From Rhodoferax sp. (GTDB lineage Bacteria > Pseudomonadota > Gammaproteobacteria > Burkholderiales > Burkholderiaceae): DNA of 7,065 bases. This document shows positions 1 to 5,707 of this stretch, one piece after another; the first letter of the stretch is position 1; every line of letters starts with the position of its first letter. A program made the position numbers and the translations under genes. The DNA lies in the NCBI GenBank assembly GCA_028292075.1, contig JAQGNA010000531.1:1-7065 (forward strand), in the 5' to 3' direction. A model generated the notes under the pieces. That model was not told the origin of the DNA. It searched no databases and saw only the letters and a program-made list of their open reading frames with translations.

Positions 1-257
1 TAGACCTTGGCATTGCCTTCCAGCACATGGCCGAAGATCAGCAGGTAGAGCACCGCCGTCAACACGGGGGCGCCAACCATCTGGAAGCCGACCTTCCAGA
101 AGCGCAGCACTTCCTTGTAGAACAAGGTCTGCCAGCCGCCGTGGTGGCTGGCCTGTGCGACGAGGGGCGAACCTGCGCTTCCTGGTGTAGAAGGAACACG
201 GCTCTCCGTGAGAGCTTCGTGGGACGCAGGCTTCAGCGTATCGGTGAGTTGGCTCAT
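1..257 (-). CDS. yadH: ABC-2 type transporter permease, YadH-like (partial, N-terminal 85 residues)
   Basis: This is the membrane subunit of an ABC-2 type exporter; the gene runs off the left edge, so only residues 1-85 are visible. The start is ATG at 257-255, which overlaps the TGA of the upstream ATPase gene (256-254) in an ATGA arrangement typical of translationally coupled subunits. Residues 1-40 form a polar tail rich in Ser, Pro and Ala. The conserved-looking part begins near residue 41 (GWQTLFYKEVLRFWK) and continues into a first membrane segment at about 59-77 (APVLTAVLYLLIFGHVL). From memory, this layout matches the start of E. coli YadH, where a KEIHRF-type segment precedes the first helix, although the N-terminal tail here is longer. 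No other ATG lies before that segment, which supports the chosen start. The exported substrate is unknown. Assignment as an ABC-2 permease is firm because of its ATPase partner; the YadH name is less certain. Confidence 0.85.
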   Translation of the reverse strand, partial: MSQLTDTLKPASHEALTESRVPSTPGSAGSPLVAQASHHGGWQTLFYKEVLRFWKVGFQMVGAPVLTAVLYLLIFGHVLEGNAKV

Positions 258-1195
258 ATTGCGACTTGCCATTTCTGGCCCTTTTCGGTGGCCATGACTT
301 CAAGGAAAACGTCTTCCAGGTCCGCCTTGCGGATCTCCACATCTTCGACATGCAGGCCCGCCTCGCGCACGGCGGCGAGGTAACGCTCGATCTCCAGCGC
401 CCCATGCGCGCGCAGCTGCACGATGCGGCCGGTCACGCGGGCTTCGGCGGCCAATGCGGGCGGCAGTTCGCCATCGACCTTGAAACGCAGCACATTGCTG
501 GACGCGGAGCGCAGCAGTTCACTGGTGCTCGCGAGCGCCACCACCTGGCCAGTGCGCAGCATGGCAATGCGGCTGCACAGCGCCTCGGCTTCCTCGAGGT
601 AATGGGTGGTCAGCAGCACGGTGTGGCCCTGCTTGTTGAGTTTGGCCACAAACTGCCACAGCGTCTGCCGCAATTCGACGTCGACGCCGGCAGTAGGCTC
701 GTCGAGCACGATGACCGGCGGTTTGTGCACCAGCGCCTGGGCCACCAGCACCCGCCGCTTCATGCCGCCCGAGAGCTGTCGCATGTTGGACTGCGCCTTG
801 TCGGCCAGACCCAGGCTGTGGAGCAGTTCGTCGATCCAGTCGTCGTTGTTCTTGATGCCGAAGTAGCCCGACTGGATGCGCAGTGCCTCGCGCACGTTGA
901 AGAACGGGTCGAACACCAGTTCCTGCGGCACCACGCCCAGGTGCCGGCGGGCACTGGCGTAGTCGGTCTGGACGTCGCTGCCGTGCACCAGCACCCGGCC
1001 CGACGTGGCCCGACTCAGCCCGGCGAGCACACTGATCAGGCTGGTCTTGCCGGCGCCATTGGGACCGAGGAGGCCGAAGAACTCACCCGGCTCGATGTCG
1101 AAACTGACATCGTCCAGGGCTTTCAACGGAGCTGATTTGGCGCCGCGGCTGGCGGCATAGGTCTTGGAGACCGACTGGAAGGAGATGGCGGGCAT
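254..1195 (-). CDS. yadG: ABC transporter ATP-binding protein, YadG-like (ABC-2 exporter ATPase)
   Basis: This 313-residue cytoplasmic ATPase would power the permease encoded just downstream, with which it overlaps by 4 bases. Motifs in order are Walker A GPNGAGKT (44-51), Q-loop Gln91 in GVVPQE, signature LSGGMKRR (141-148), Walker B VIVLDEP (161-167) followed by TAGVD, and switch His198 in TTHYLEEAEAL. The wording around the Q-loop, signature and H-loop closely resembles E. coli YadG as I remember it, and the length is about the same. Residues 235-313 form the less conserved C-terminal region. The frame stays open upstream to a GTG at 1252, but I chose ATG at 1195 because the family-like sequence (PAISFQSVSKTY) begins there. 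Neither start has a convincing Shine-Dalgarno sequence. A TAAAAT box 10 bases upstream of 1195 raises the possibility of a near-leaderless message. The transported substrate is unknown. Confidence 0.93.
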   Translation of the reverse strand: MPAISFQSVSKTYAASRGAKSAPLKALDDVSFDIEPGEFFGLLGPNGAGKTSLISVLAGLSRATSGRVLVHGSDVQTDYASARRHLGVVPQELVFDPFFNVREALRIQSGYFGIKNNDDWIDELLHSLGLADKAQSNMRQLSGGMKRRVLVAQALVHKPPVIVLDEPTAGVDVELRQTLWQFVAKLNKQGHTVLLTTHYLEEAEALCSRIAMLRTGQVVALASTSELLRSASSNVLRFKVDGELPPALAAEARVTGRIVQLRAHGALEIERYLAAVREAGLHVEDVEIRKADLEDVFLEVMATEKGQKWQVAI

Positions 1196-1205
1196 GGGAG
1201 GCAGG

Positions 1206-1211
1206 ATTTTA
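1206..1211 (-). promoter_or_regulatory. Candidate -10 box (TAAAAT) for the yadGH-like pair
   Basis: In the 79-base gap between the aminotransferase stop and the ATPase start, the minus strand carries TAAAAT, a 5 of 6 match to the sigma-70 -10 consensus, within otherwise very GC-rich DNA. Transcription starting about 7 bases downstream would begin only a few bases before the ATG at 1195, giving a leaderless or nearly leaderless message. That would fit the absence of a Shine-Dalgarno sequence there. No good -35 element is visible at 16-18 bases spacing, so this is only a candidate. Confidence 0.3.
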
Positions 1212-1274
1212 CGGCCCCGCGGCGGCGCCCAGCCTCGGGCGCCCGCGATCACCCTGTCCGCAGTGCGTGGGCCT

Positions 1275-2447
1275 TCAGCGGCCAGTGGCTTCTGCCGGCT
1301 GTCGGACTTCGGGGCCGGACACCTTCAGTCGGTCGAGCGCCTGGGCCAGGAAGTTGACGCTTCGATCGGGGTGATGCAGCTTCTCCAGGCCGAAGAGCCC
1401 GAGCCGGAAGGTCTTGAAGTCCGGCCCTTCGTCGCACATGAGCGGCACACCAGCCGCCGTCTGCAAGCCTTGCCCGAGGAATTTGCGGCTGGACTGGATC
1501 TCGGCGTCTTCGGTGTAGCTCACCACGACGCCCGGCGCCTGAAAGCCTTCGGCCGCCACGCTGGGAAACCCCCGCTCCACCAGCAACGCACGCACCTTGG
1601 CGCCCAGCGCGGACTGCTCGGCCCGCACCTTCTCAAAACCGTAGGCACGGGTTTCCTGCATGACGTCGCGCAGCACGGCCAATGCATCCGTCGGCATGGT
1701 CGCGTGGTAGGCATGGCCGCCCTTCTCGTAGGCCTCCATGATCTGCAGCCACTTCTTCAGGTCGCAGGCAAAGCTGCTGCTGGTGGTCTGCTCGATGCGC
1801 TGGCGGGCCAACGGGCTCAGCATCACCAGGGCACAGCACGGTGAGCCGCTCCAGCCCTTCTGGGGCGCACTGACCAGCAGGTCGACACCGGTGGCCTGCA
1901 TGTCGACCCAGATCGCACCGGAGGCGATGCAATCGAGCACGAACAGCCCGCCCACCGCATGCACGGCGTCGGCAACGGCCTTCAGGTAGGCATCGGGCAG
2001 CATCATGCCGCTCGCGGTTTCCACGTGCGGCGCAAACACCACGGCCGGCCGTTCGCTGGCAATGGTGGCCACCACTTCATCGATCGGTGCCGGAGCAAAA
2101 GGTGCTTGCGGGCCGACACCCTGCCGACGGGCTTTCAGCACGGTGGAATCAGCCGGGATGCGCCCCATGTCGAAGATCTGCGTCCAGCGGTAGCTGAACC
2201 AGCCATTGCGCAGCACCATGACCTTCTGGTCGCCCGCGAACTGGCGAGCCACCGCCTCCATGCCGAAGGTTCCACTGCCTGGGACCACCGCCACGGCATG
2301 GGCGCGATACACCTCTTTCAGGATGGCCGAAATGTCCTTCATCACGCCCTGAAAGCGCTGGGACATGTGGTTGAGGGCGCGGTCGGTGTAGACGACGGAA
2401 TATTCGAGCAGGCCGTCGGGGTCGACCTCGGGAAGCAATCCTGGCAT
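1275..2447 (-). CDS. Class V PLP-dependent aminotransferase (alanine/serine-glyoxylate transaminase superfamily), substrate unknown
   Basis: This 390-residue protein has the features of fold-type I, class V aminotransferases, which transfer an amino group to a 2-oxo acid using pyridoxal phosphate (PLP). Visible features are the PLP-phosphate region PGSGTFGMEA (56-65), HVETASG (141-147) corresponding to the HxETSTG motif of the alanine-glyoxylate transaminase group, Asp172 in VLDCIASGA (expected to bind the pyridine nitrogen), the likely Schiff-base lysine Lys197 in SAPQKGWSG, and Arg348 in TFRLGLFG (expected to bind substrate carboxylate). The length is normal and all key residues are present, so it should be active. 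Relatives include serine-glyoxylate, 2-aminoethylphosphonate-pyruvate and ureidoglycine-glyoxylate transaminases; I cannot choose among them. The ATG at 2447 is supported by AGGAG 6 bases upstream. It follows mlaB after 96 bases and precedes the YadG-like gene by 79 bases. No terminator is visible on either side, so it may be cotranscribed, but no functional link to either transporter is apparent. Confidence 0.9.
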   Translation of the reverse strand: MPGLLPEVDPDGLLEYSVVYTDRALNHMSQRFQGVMKDISAILKEVYRAHAVAVVPGSGTFGMEAVARQFAGDQKVMVLRNGWFSYRWTQIFDMGRIPADSTVLKARRQGVGPQAPFAPAPIDEVVATIASERPAVVFAPHVETASGMMLPDAYLKAVADAVHAVGGLFVLDCIASGAIWVDMQATGVDLLVSAPQKGWSGSPCCALVMLSPLARQRIEQTTSSSFACDLKKWLQIMEAYEKGGHAYHATMPTDALAVLRDVMQETRAYGFEKVRAEQSALGAKVRALLVERGFPSVAAEGFQAPGVVVSYTEDAEIQSSRKFLGQGLQTAAGVPLMCDEGPDFKTFRLGLFGLEKLHHPDRSVNFLAQALDRLKVSGPEVRQPAEATGR

Positions 2448-2453
2448 GGCGGT

Positions 2454-2458
2454 CTCCT
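2454..2458 (-). promoter_or_regulatory. Strong Shine-Dalgarno sequence of the aminotransferase gene
   Basis: The minus strand reads AGGAG, followed by 6 bases and the ATG at 2447. This is one of the best ribosome binding sites in the window (mlaD has a comparable GAGGG) and fixes the start of the aminotransferase. It shows that translation does not depend on coupling to mlaB, whose stop codon is 96 bases upstream. An AT-richer patch just before it (about 2461-2486, minus strand) contains TGCTAAGCT, a weak extended -10-like sequence. No -35 match accompanies it, so a separate promoter is possible but unproven. Confidence 0.7.
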
Positions 2459-2513
2459 GATTTTTGGAGAACTAGCTTAGCACGCAGGCCCCGTTCGCGG
2501 GACTGGGCAGCCA

Positions 2514-2532
2514 CCCGCGCGCTGGGCGCGGG
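2514..2532 (-). other. GC-rich inverted repeat between mlaB and the aminotransferase gene
   Basis: A perfect 7-base inverted repeat, CCCGCGC and GCGCGGG around a 5-base loop, begins 12 bases after the mlaB stop codon. A transcript on the minus strand would form a stable hairpin here. A second small stem (CCCG, loop CGAA, CGGG) follows at about 2492-2503. Neither is followed by a run of T on the minus strand, so this is not a canonical intrinsic terminator. It may protect the 3' end of the mla message, act as a partial terminator, or have no role. Confidence 0.4.
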
Positions 2533-2543
2533 CTTGCGAATGG

Positions 2544-2819
2544 TCAGGCCGTCGGCGCAGGAAGCAGTTCGACGATGCCGTACAGCCGGGCCAGCGCGGC
2601 AAGGCGGGTCGGCAGGCCGCGCACCGCGAAGGACCGGCCCATGGCCATGCTCTCGCGCCGGCATTCGAGCAACACCGCGAGCGCGGAGGAATCGAACCGG
2701 TCGAGCGCCGAGGCGTCAACCACGACCGTGCCTTCCGGCTGGGAACGCAGGCCCTGCATCAGCATGCGCAACGAGGGCTCGGCCTCGTCGTGCGTCAGCG
2801 TGGCCGGAAGCACCAGCAT
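2544..2819 (-). CDS. mlaB: MlaB, STAS-domain subunit of the MlaFEDB lipid transporter
   Basis: This 91-residue cytoplasmic protein is almost entirely one STAS domain. In E. coli, MlaB binds the ATPase MlaF and stabilises the inner-membrane MlaFEDB complex. The core reads TVVVDASALDRFDSSALAVLLE (31-52 in total, key part FDSSALAVLL at 42-51), aligning with the VDTGGLALLL segment of E. coli MlaB as I recall it. Ser44 stands where E. coli has the functionally important Thr52, a conservative change. The C-terminal ALARLYGIVELLP (75-87) resembles the matching end of E. coli MlaB. The frame is open upstream to 2945, but the ATG at 2819 gives the expected length and follows the mlaC stop by 11 bases, as expected for the last gene of the mla operon. 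Its Shine-Dalgarno is modest and lies in the end of mlaC (AAGAAGAG). Confidence 0.87.
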   Translation of the reverse strand: MLVLPATLTHDEAEPSLRMLMQGLRSQPEGTVVVDASALDRFDSSALAVLLECRRESMAMGRSFAVRGLPTRLAALARLYGIVELLPAPTA

Positions 2820-2830
2820 GTTCAATCCGA

Positions 2831-3484
2831 TCAGCTCTTCTTGGCGTTGGACTGGTTGCGTGCCGTCAGCGTGGCGATCAGCCCGTCGATGCCCTTGGCA
2901 TTGATCTCCGACGCGAACTGGCTGCGGTAGGTTTCGACCAGCCACACGCCCAGCACGTTGAGGTTGTAGATCTTCCAGCCGGCGCCTTCGCCCGGGGTCT
3001 TTTCGAGGCGGTAATCGAGCTGGATCGGATCGCCGCGGCCCTTGACCTCGGTGCGCACCAGCACGTCCTTGTCGTCAGCCCCGGCGCGCAGCGGCTTGAC
3101 CGCGATCTCCTGGTCGCTTACCTGGGCCAATGCGCCTGAGTACGTGCGGACCAGCAGGATCTTGAACTCGTCCTGCAGCTTTTTCTGTTGTTCAGGCGTG
3201 GCCTGGCGCCAGCCCGGCCCGACCGCCGAGGCGGTCATGCGCTGGAAATTGACGTTCGGCATGATCTTGGTGTCGACCAGGGTGACGATCTTGCTGACGT
3301 CACCGCCCTGCAGCGACTTGTCGGCCTTGATCGTGTCGAGCACGTCGGAAGACAGGCGCTTGACCAGCGCGTCTGGCGCCTCATCGGCTGCGCGCGCAGG
3401 CAGGCTTGCCAGGGATGTCATCGCCACGACCAGACCGCTGGCCACAAGGCCGAAGAAACGACGGTTCAAACCAGTTTTCATCAT
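2831..3484 (-). CDS. mlaC: MlaC, periplasmic phospholipid-binding shuttle protein
   Basis: This 217-residue protein carries phospholipid between outer-membrane MlaA and the inner-membrane MlaFEDB complex. It begins with a clear Sec signal peptide: basic residues (Lys3, Arg8, Arg9), a hydrophobic core at about 10-28, and a likely cleavage after PARA (Ala32), leaving ADEAPDALV at the mature end. The mature region has hallmarks of the Ttg2D/MlaC family, including the TLVDTKIMPNVNFQRMTASAVG stretch (68-89) and GWKIYNLNVLGVWLVETYRS (169-188). There are two adjacent ATG codons (3484 and 3481); GGAG lies 8 bases before the first, which I favour. The frame is open much further upstream, through mlaA DNA, but the signal peptide rules out a longer protein. 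It follows mlaA after 118 bases, the widest gap inside the operon, and precedes mlaB by 11 bases. Confidence 0.95.
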   Translation of the reverse strand: MMKTGLNRRFFGLVASGLVVAMTSLASLPARAADEAPDALVKRLSSDVLDTIKADKSLQGGDVSKIVTLVDTKIMPNVNFQRMTASAVGPGWRQATPEQQKKLQDEFKILLVRTYSGALAQVSDQEIAVKPLRAGADDKDVLVRTEVKGRGDPIQLDYRLEKTPGEGAGWKIYNLNVLGVWLVETYRSQFASEINAKGIDGLIATLTARNQSNAKKS

Positions 3485-3530
3485 GAATCTATCTCCGTAC
3501 AGGTAAAAGTCCTGTTGCTGCGATGCGGGT

Positions 3531-3558
3531 TGGAATCGAACGCCCAGGCGTGGTTCCA
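3531..3558 (-). other. Possible RNA hairpin in the mlaA-mlaC gap
   Basis: On the minus strand this stretch can fold as TGGAA / TTCCA outer pairs and ACGC / GCGT inner pairs around a CTGG loop, separated by a CC / TCGA internal loop. It lies in the 118-base gap between mlaA and mlaC, about 46 bases before the mlaC start. No T-run follows, so it is not a terminator. It could mark an mRNA processing or stability element that lets periplasmic MlaC be made in larger amounts than its neighbours, but chance pairing is also plausible. The rest of the gap holds only the mlaC ribosome binding site (GGAG at 3496-3493). Confidence 0.25.
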
Positions 3559-3602
3559 TGGTGGCAACGACGTTTTGCAACAGTTGGAACAAATTCGCAG
3601 TT

Positions 3603-4364
3603 TCAGGGCGCCACCACACTGCCGGCCGGCCGGCCCGAAGTGGGCTTGCCGCTGTCGCCTTCGTCGTCGGGCTCATTGCCGTCATAGACCTCGCTGCGGC
3701 GAACCTGAAGATAGACGTCGCGGCTGAAGCTGTATTTGTCGAGCGCGGCCTGGTCCAGGACGCTTCCTGCACGCAGCAGGCTGGCACGGGCGTTGACGGC
3801 CCGCAGCGCATAGATGCCAAGGCGCGCACCGGTGTCGTCCACCTGCTGCAAGAGGTTGCCCTGCACGTCCACCGGCAACGCCGCGGTGTCACGCACCGTG
3901 GACGAGCCGAGCAGGGGCAGCACCAGGTACGGGCCGGGTGGCACACCCCAGCGACCCAGGGTCTGACCAAAGTCTTCGCGGTGGCGCTCGATGCCGGCAT
4001 CGCTGGCAGGGTCGGCCAGGCCGAACACGCCGAAAACGGTGTTGAGAACGAAGCGGCCGAAGTTGTCACCCGCCGCCTGGCCCTTGCCCTGCAGCACGTT
4101 GTTCACGAAGCTCCAGGGTTCAGACAAGTTGGAGAAAAAGTTGGTGACGCCAGTGCGCACGAGCGCCGGCGTGACGTTGACATAGGCGGTCGCCACGGGC
4201 TTCAGCACCGCGGTATCGACCGCGTCGTTGAACTTGTAGACGCCCCGATTGAACGGCTCCAGCGGGTCACGCGGATTCGTGTTGGGGCCGGTGGCGCAGC
4301 CCGAGAGCAACGCCGCCAGAGCGACGGCGCAGCCGAGCCAGGTGAAGCGGGTAACTTGGTTCAT
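3603..4364 (-). CDS. mlaA: MlaA (VacJ), outer-membrane lipoprotein of the Mla system
   Basis: This 253-residue lipoprotein sits in the inner leaflet of the outer membrane and removes phospholipids from the outer leaflet, passing them to MlaC. The N-terminus has a lipoprotein signal with lipobox LSGC (20-23), so Cys23 would be lipidated. Next comes the family signature RDPLEPFNRGVYKFND (32-47). Conserved-looking stretches follow: FFSNLSEPWSFVNNVLQGK (76-94), FGVFGLADPASDAGI and FGQTLGRWGVPPGPYLVLPLLG. The length is close to that of E. coli MlaA. The last 30 or so residues (DGNEPDDEGDSGKPTSG and onward) are acidic then Gly/Pro/Ser-rich and look disordered. The ATG at 4364 gives a proper signal peptide and follows mlaD by 23 bases; the ribosome binding site (AAGG, 10 bases away) is weak. 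In E. coli this gene is separate from mlaFEDCB, but here it lies inside the operon. Confidence 0.96.
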   Translation of the reverse strand: MNQVTRFTWLGCAVALAALLSGCATGPNTNPRDPLEPFNRGVYKFNDAVDTAVLKPVATAYVNVTPALVRTGVTNFFSNLSEPWSFVNNVLQGKGQAAGDNFGRFVLNTVFGVFGLADPASDAGIERHREDFGQTLGRWGVPPGPYLVLPLLGSSTVRDTAALPVDVQGNLLQQVDDTGARLGIYALRAVNARASLLRAGSVLDQAALDKYSFSRDVYLQVRRSEVYDGNEPDDEGDSGKPTSGRPAGSVVAP

Positions 4365-4387
4365 GGAAAAAGGACCTTGGTGATTGA

Positions 4388-4873
4388 TTATTTTTTGGCT
4401 GCGGCCGGTGTGCTCGGGCCGTCCGCAGCCTTGTTGTAGAGAAACTGACTGATCAGATTTTCCAGGACCACGGCCGATTGCGTGGTGGAAATGGTATCGC
4501 CGGCGGCCAGGTTCTTCGCGTCGGCCCCGGCTTCGATGCCGATGTACTGTTCGCCCAGCAGGCCGCTGGTCAAAATCTTCAGCGAGCTGTCCTTGGGAAA
4601 CGCGTAACGTGGGTCAAGGTCAAGCGCCACGTTGGCCTGGAACGACTTGTCGTCGAATGTGATCGAGTCGACGCGGCCCACAACCACGCCCGCGCTCTTG
4701 ATGGCGGCCTTGGGTTTGAGTCCGCCGATGTTGTCGAATTTCGCGGTGACGCGGTAGCCGCTCCGGAAATTGAGCGTCAAAAGGTTGGCCGACTGGAGTG
4801 CCAGAAACAGCACCGCCAGCACGCCCAGCATGACGAACAACCCGACCCAGACGTCATTTTTGGAACGCTGCAT
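4388..4873 (-). CDS. mlaD: MlaD, MCE-domain substrate-binding subunit of the MlaFEDB complex
   Basis: This 161-residue inner-membrane protein has one N-terminal transmembrane helix (about 9-27) and a periplasmic MCE domain (about 38-116). By analogy with E. coli it would form a hexameric ring whose central channel passes lipid between MlaC and MlaE. MCE features visible are YRVTAKFDNIGGLKPKAAIK (40-59), AGVVVGRVDSI (61-71), and the pore-loop region SGLLGEQYIGIEAG (103-116). A short predicted helix (VVLENLISQFLY, 135-146) follows, then an Ala/Pro/Lys tail. Size matches the single-MCE MlaD type, not the larger PqiB or YebT/LetB proteins with several MCE domains. The ATG at 4873 has GAGGG 7 bases upstream, a strong ribosome binding site. 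It follows mlaE by 51 bases and precedes mlaA by 23 bases. Confidence 0.96.
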   Translation of the reverse strand: MQRSKNDVWVGLFVMLGVLAVLFLALQSANLLTLNFRSGYRVTAKFDNIGGLKPKAAIKSAGVVVGRVDSITFDDKSFQANVALDLDPRYAFPKDSSLKILTSGLLGEQYIGIEAGADAKNLAAGDTISTTQSAVVLENLISQFLYNKAADGPSTPAAAKK

Positions 4874-4924
4874 TACAAATCCCTCAATTCAAAATCGGTG
4901 CACATGGCAAACACGGCGCGTGGT

Positions 4925-5707
4925 TTACAGGCTGAACATGGTGGCGGTCAGGATGAAGTCGAGGGCCAGCACGGCCAGCGACGCCACGACGACGGTGCGG
5001 GTCGTCGCCCGCGAGACGCCTTCCGGCGTGGCCTGCGCCTCGAAACCCTGCAACAGGGCCACGAAGGTCACGGTAAAACCGAATACCACGCTCTTGATCA
5101 CTCCATTGCCGACATCGCGCCACACGTCCACGCCGCCCTGCATCTGGCTCCAGAAGGCGCCGGCGTCCACGCCGATCATGACCACGCCGACCACATAGCC
5201 GCCCAAGATGCCGACGGCGCTGAACAACGCCGCCAACAGTGGCATGGTGATGACGCCGGCCCAGAAACGCGGCGCGAGGATGCGCAGCACCGGATCGACG
5301 GCCATCATTTCCATGGCGCTGAGCTGCTCGCCCGCCTTCATGAGGCCGATGCCCGCGGTGAGCGACGTGCCCGCGCGGCCGGCGAACAGAAGCGCCGTCA
5401 CCACCGGGCCGAGTTCGCGCACCAGGCTCAGGGCCACCAGCAGGCCAAGCGCCTCTGATGAACCGTAGCGCTGCAACGTGTAGTAGCCCTGCAGGCCGAG
5501 CACGAAGCCGACGAACAGGCCGGACACCATGATGATGGCCAGCGAATAGTTGCCAAGAAAATGGACCTGATCGCGCACCAGGCCAAAACGCCGGAACGTC
5601 GGTCCGGCAAGCGACAGGAGGCGCAAAAGCAGGCGGGCGCCATGGCCCACATCGGCCAGTTTGCCACGCACGGCGAAGCCCACGTCGGCCGGTTTGTACC
5701 AGCTCAT
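4925..5707 (-). CDS. mlaE: MlaE, permease subunit of the MlaFEDB lipid transporter
   Basis: This 260-residue polytopic inner-membrane protein binds lipid and is driven by MlaF. After an amphipathic N-terminal region (1-50) there are hydrophobic segments at about 54-74, 86-110, 148-180 and 203-222, with a last one at 238-258. The cytoplasmic coupling region GIGLMKAGEQLSAMEMMAVD (119-138) followed by APRFWAG is the clearest family signature and is nearly the same as in E. coli MlaE as I recall it. GVSRATTRTVVVASLAVLALD (230-250) is also typical. The ATG at 5707 overlaps the TGA of mlaF in an ATGA arrangement, indicating coupled translation of ATPase and permease. GGGCGG, about 7 bases upstream within mlaF, may help ribosome binding. 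The length is normal and nothing is missing. Confidence 0.97.
   Translation of the reverse strand: MSWYKPADVGFAVRGKLADVGHGARLLLRLLSLAGPTFRRFGLVRDQVHFLGNYSLAIIMVSGLFVGFVLGLQGYYTLQRYGSSEALGLLVALSLVRELGPVVTALLFAGRAGTSLTAGIGLMKAGEQLSAMEMMAVDPVLRILAPRFWAGVITMPLLAALFSAVGILGGYVVGVVMIGVDAGAFWSQMQGGVDVWRDVGNGVIKSVVFGFTVTFVALLQGFEAQATPEGVSRATTRTVVVASLAVLALDFILTATMFSL

Noticed and set aside
266..1135. A 289-codon open frame on the plus strand, antisense to the YadG-like gene.
   Set aside because: It lies wholly opposite a well-supported ABC ATPase, its translation shows no domain, and such open antisense frames are expected in GC-rich DNA with strong third-position bias.
1196..1252. A 19-residue N-terminal extension of the YadG-like ATPase from GTG at 1252.
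   Set aside because: The added residues (IAGARGWAPPRGRKILPP) look like translated intergenic DNA and the family-like sequence begins at the ATG at 1195; kept only as an alternative.
2514..2532. The GC-rich hairpin after mlaB as an intrinsic terminator.
   Set aside because: There is no run of T after the stem on the minus strand, so it was recorded only as an inverted repeat.
2820..2945. A 42-residue N-terminal extension of MlaB from 2945.
   Set aside because: It would overlap the conserved end of mlaC and makes MlaB much longer than its family; the ATG at 2819 gives the normal length.
3485..4069. A 195-codon upstream extension of the mlaC frame through mlaA, which could suggest a larger fusion protein.
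   Set aside because: The extension overlaps the intact mlaA gene in another frame, and the mlaC signal peptide with its ribosome binding site at 3496-3493 clearly sets the start at 3484.
3558..4439. A 293-codon plus-strand open frame opposite mlaA.
   Set aside because: It mirrors mlaA codons and has no recognisable motif, signal or plausible composition (many His, Arg and Gln), so it is a shadow frame.
4478..5458. A 326-codon plus-strand open frame opposite mlaD and mlaE.
   Set aside because: It spans two genuine genes and the gap between them, and its translation is His/Gln/Arg-rich low-quality sequence with no family resemblance.
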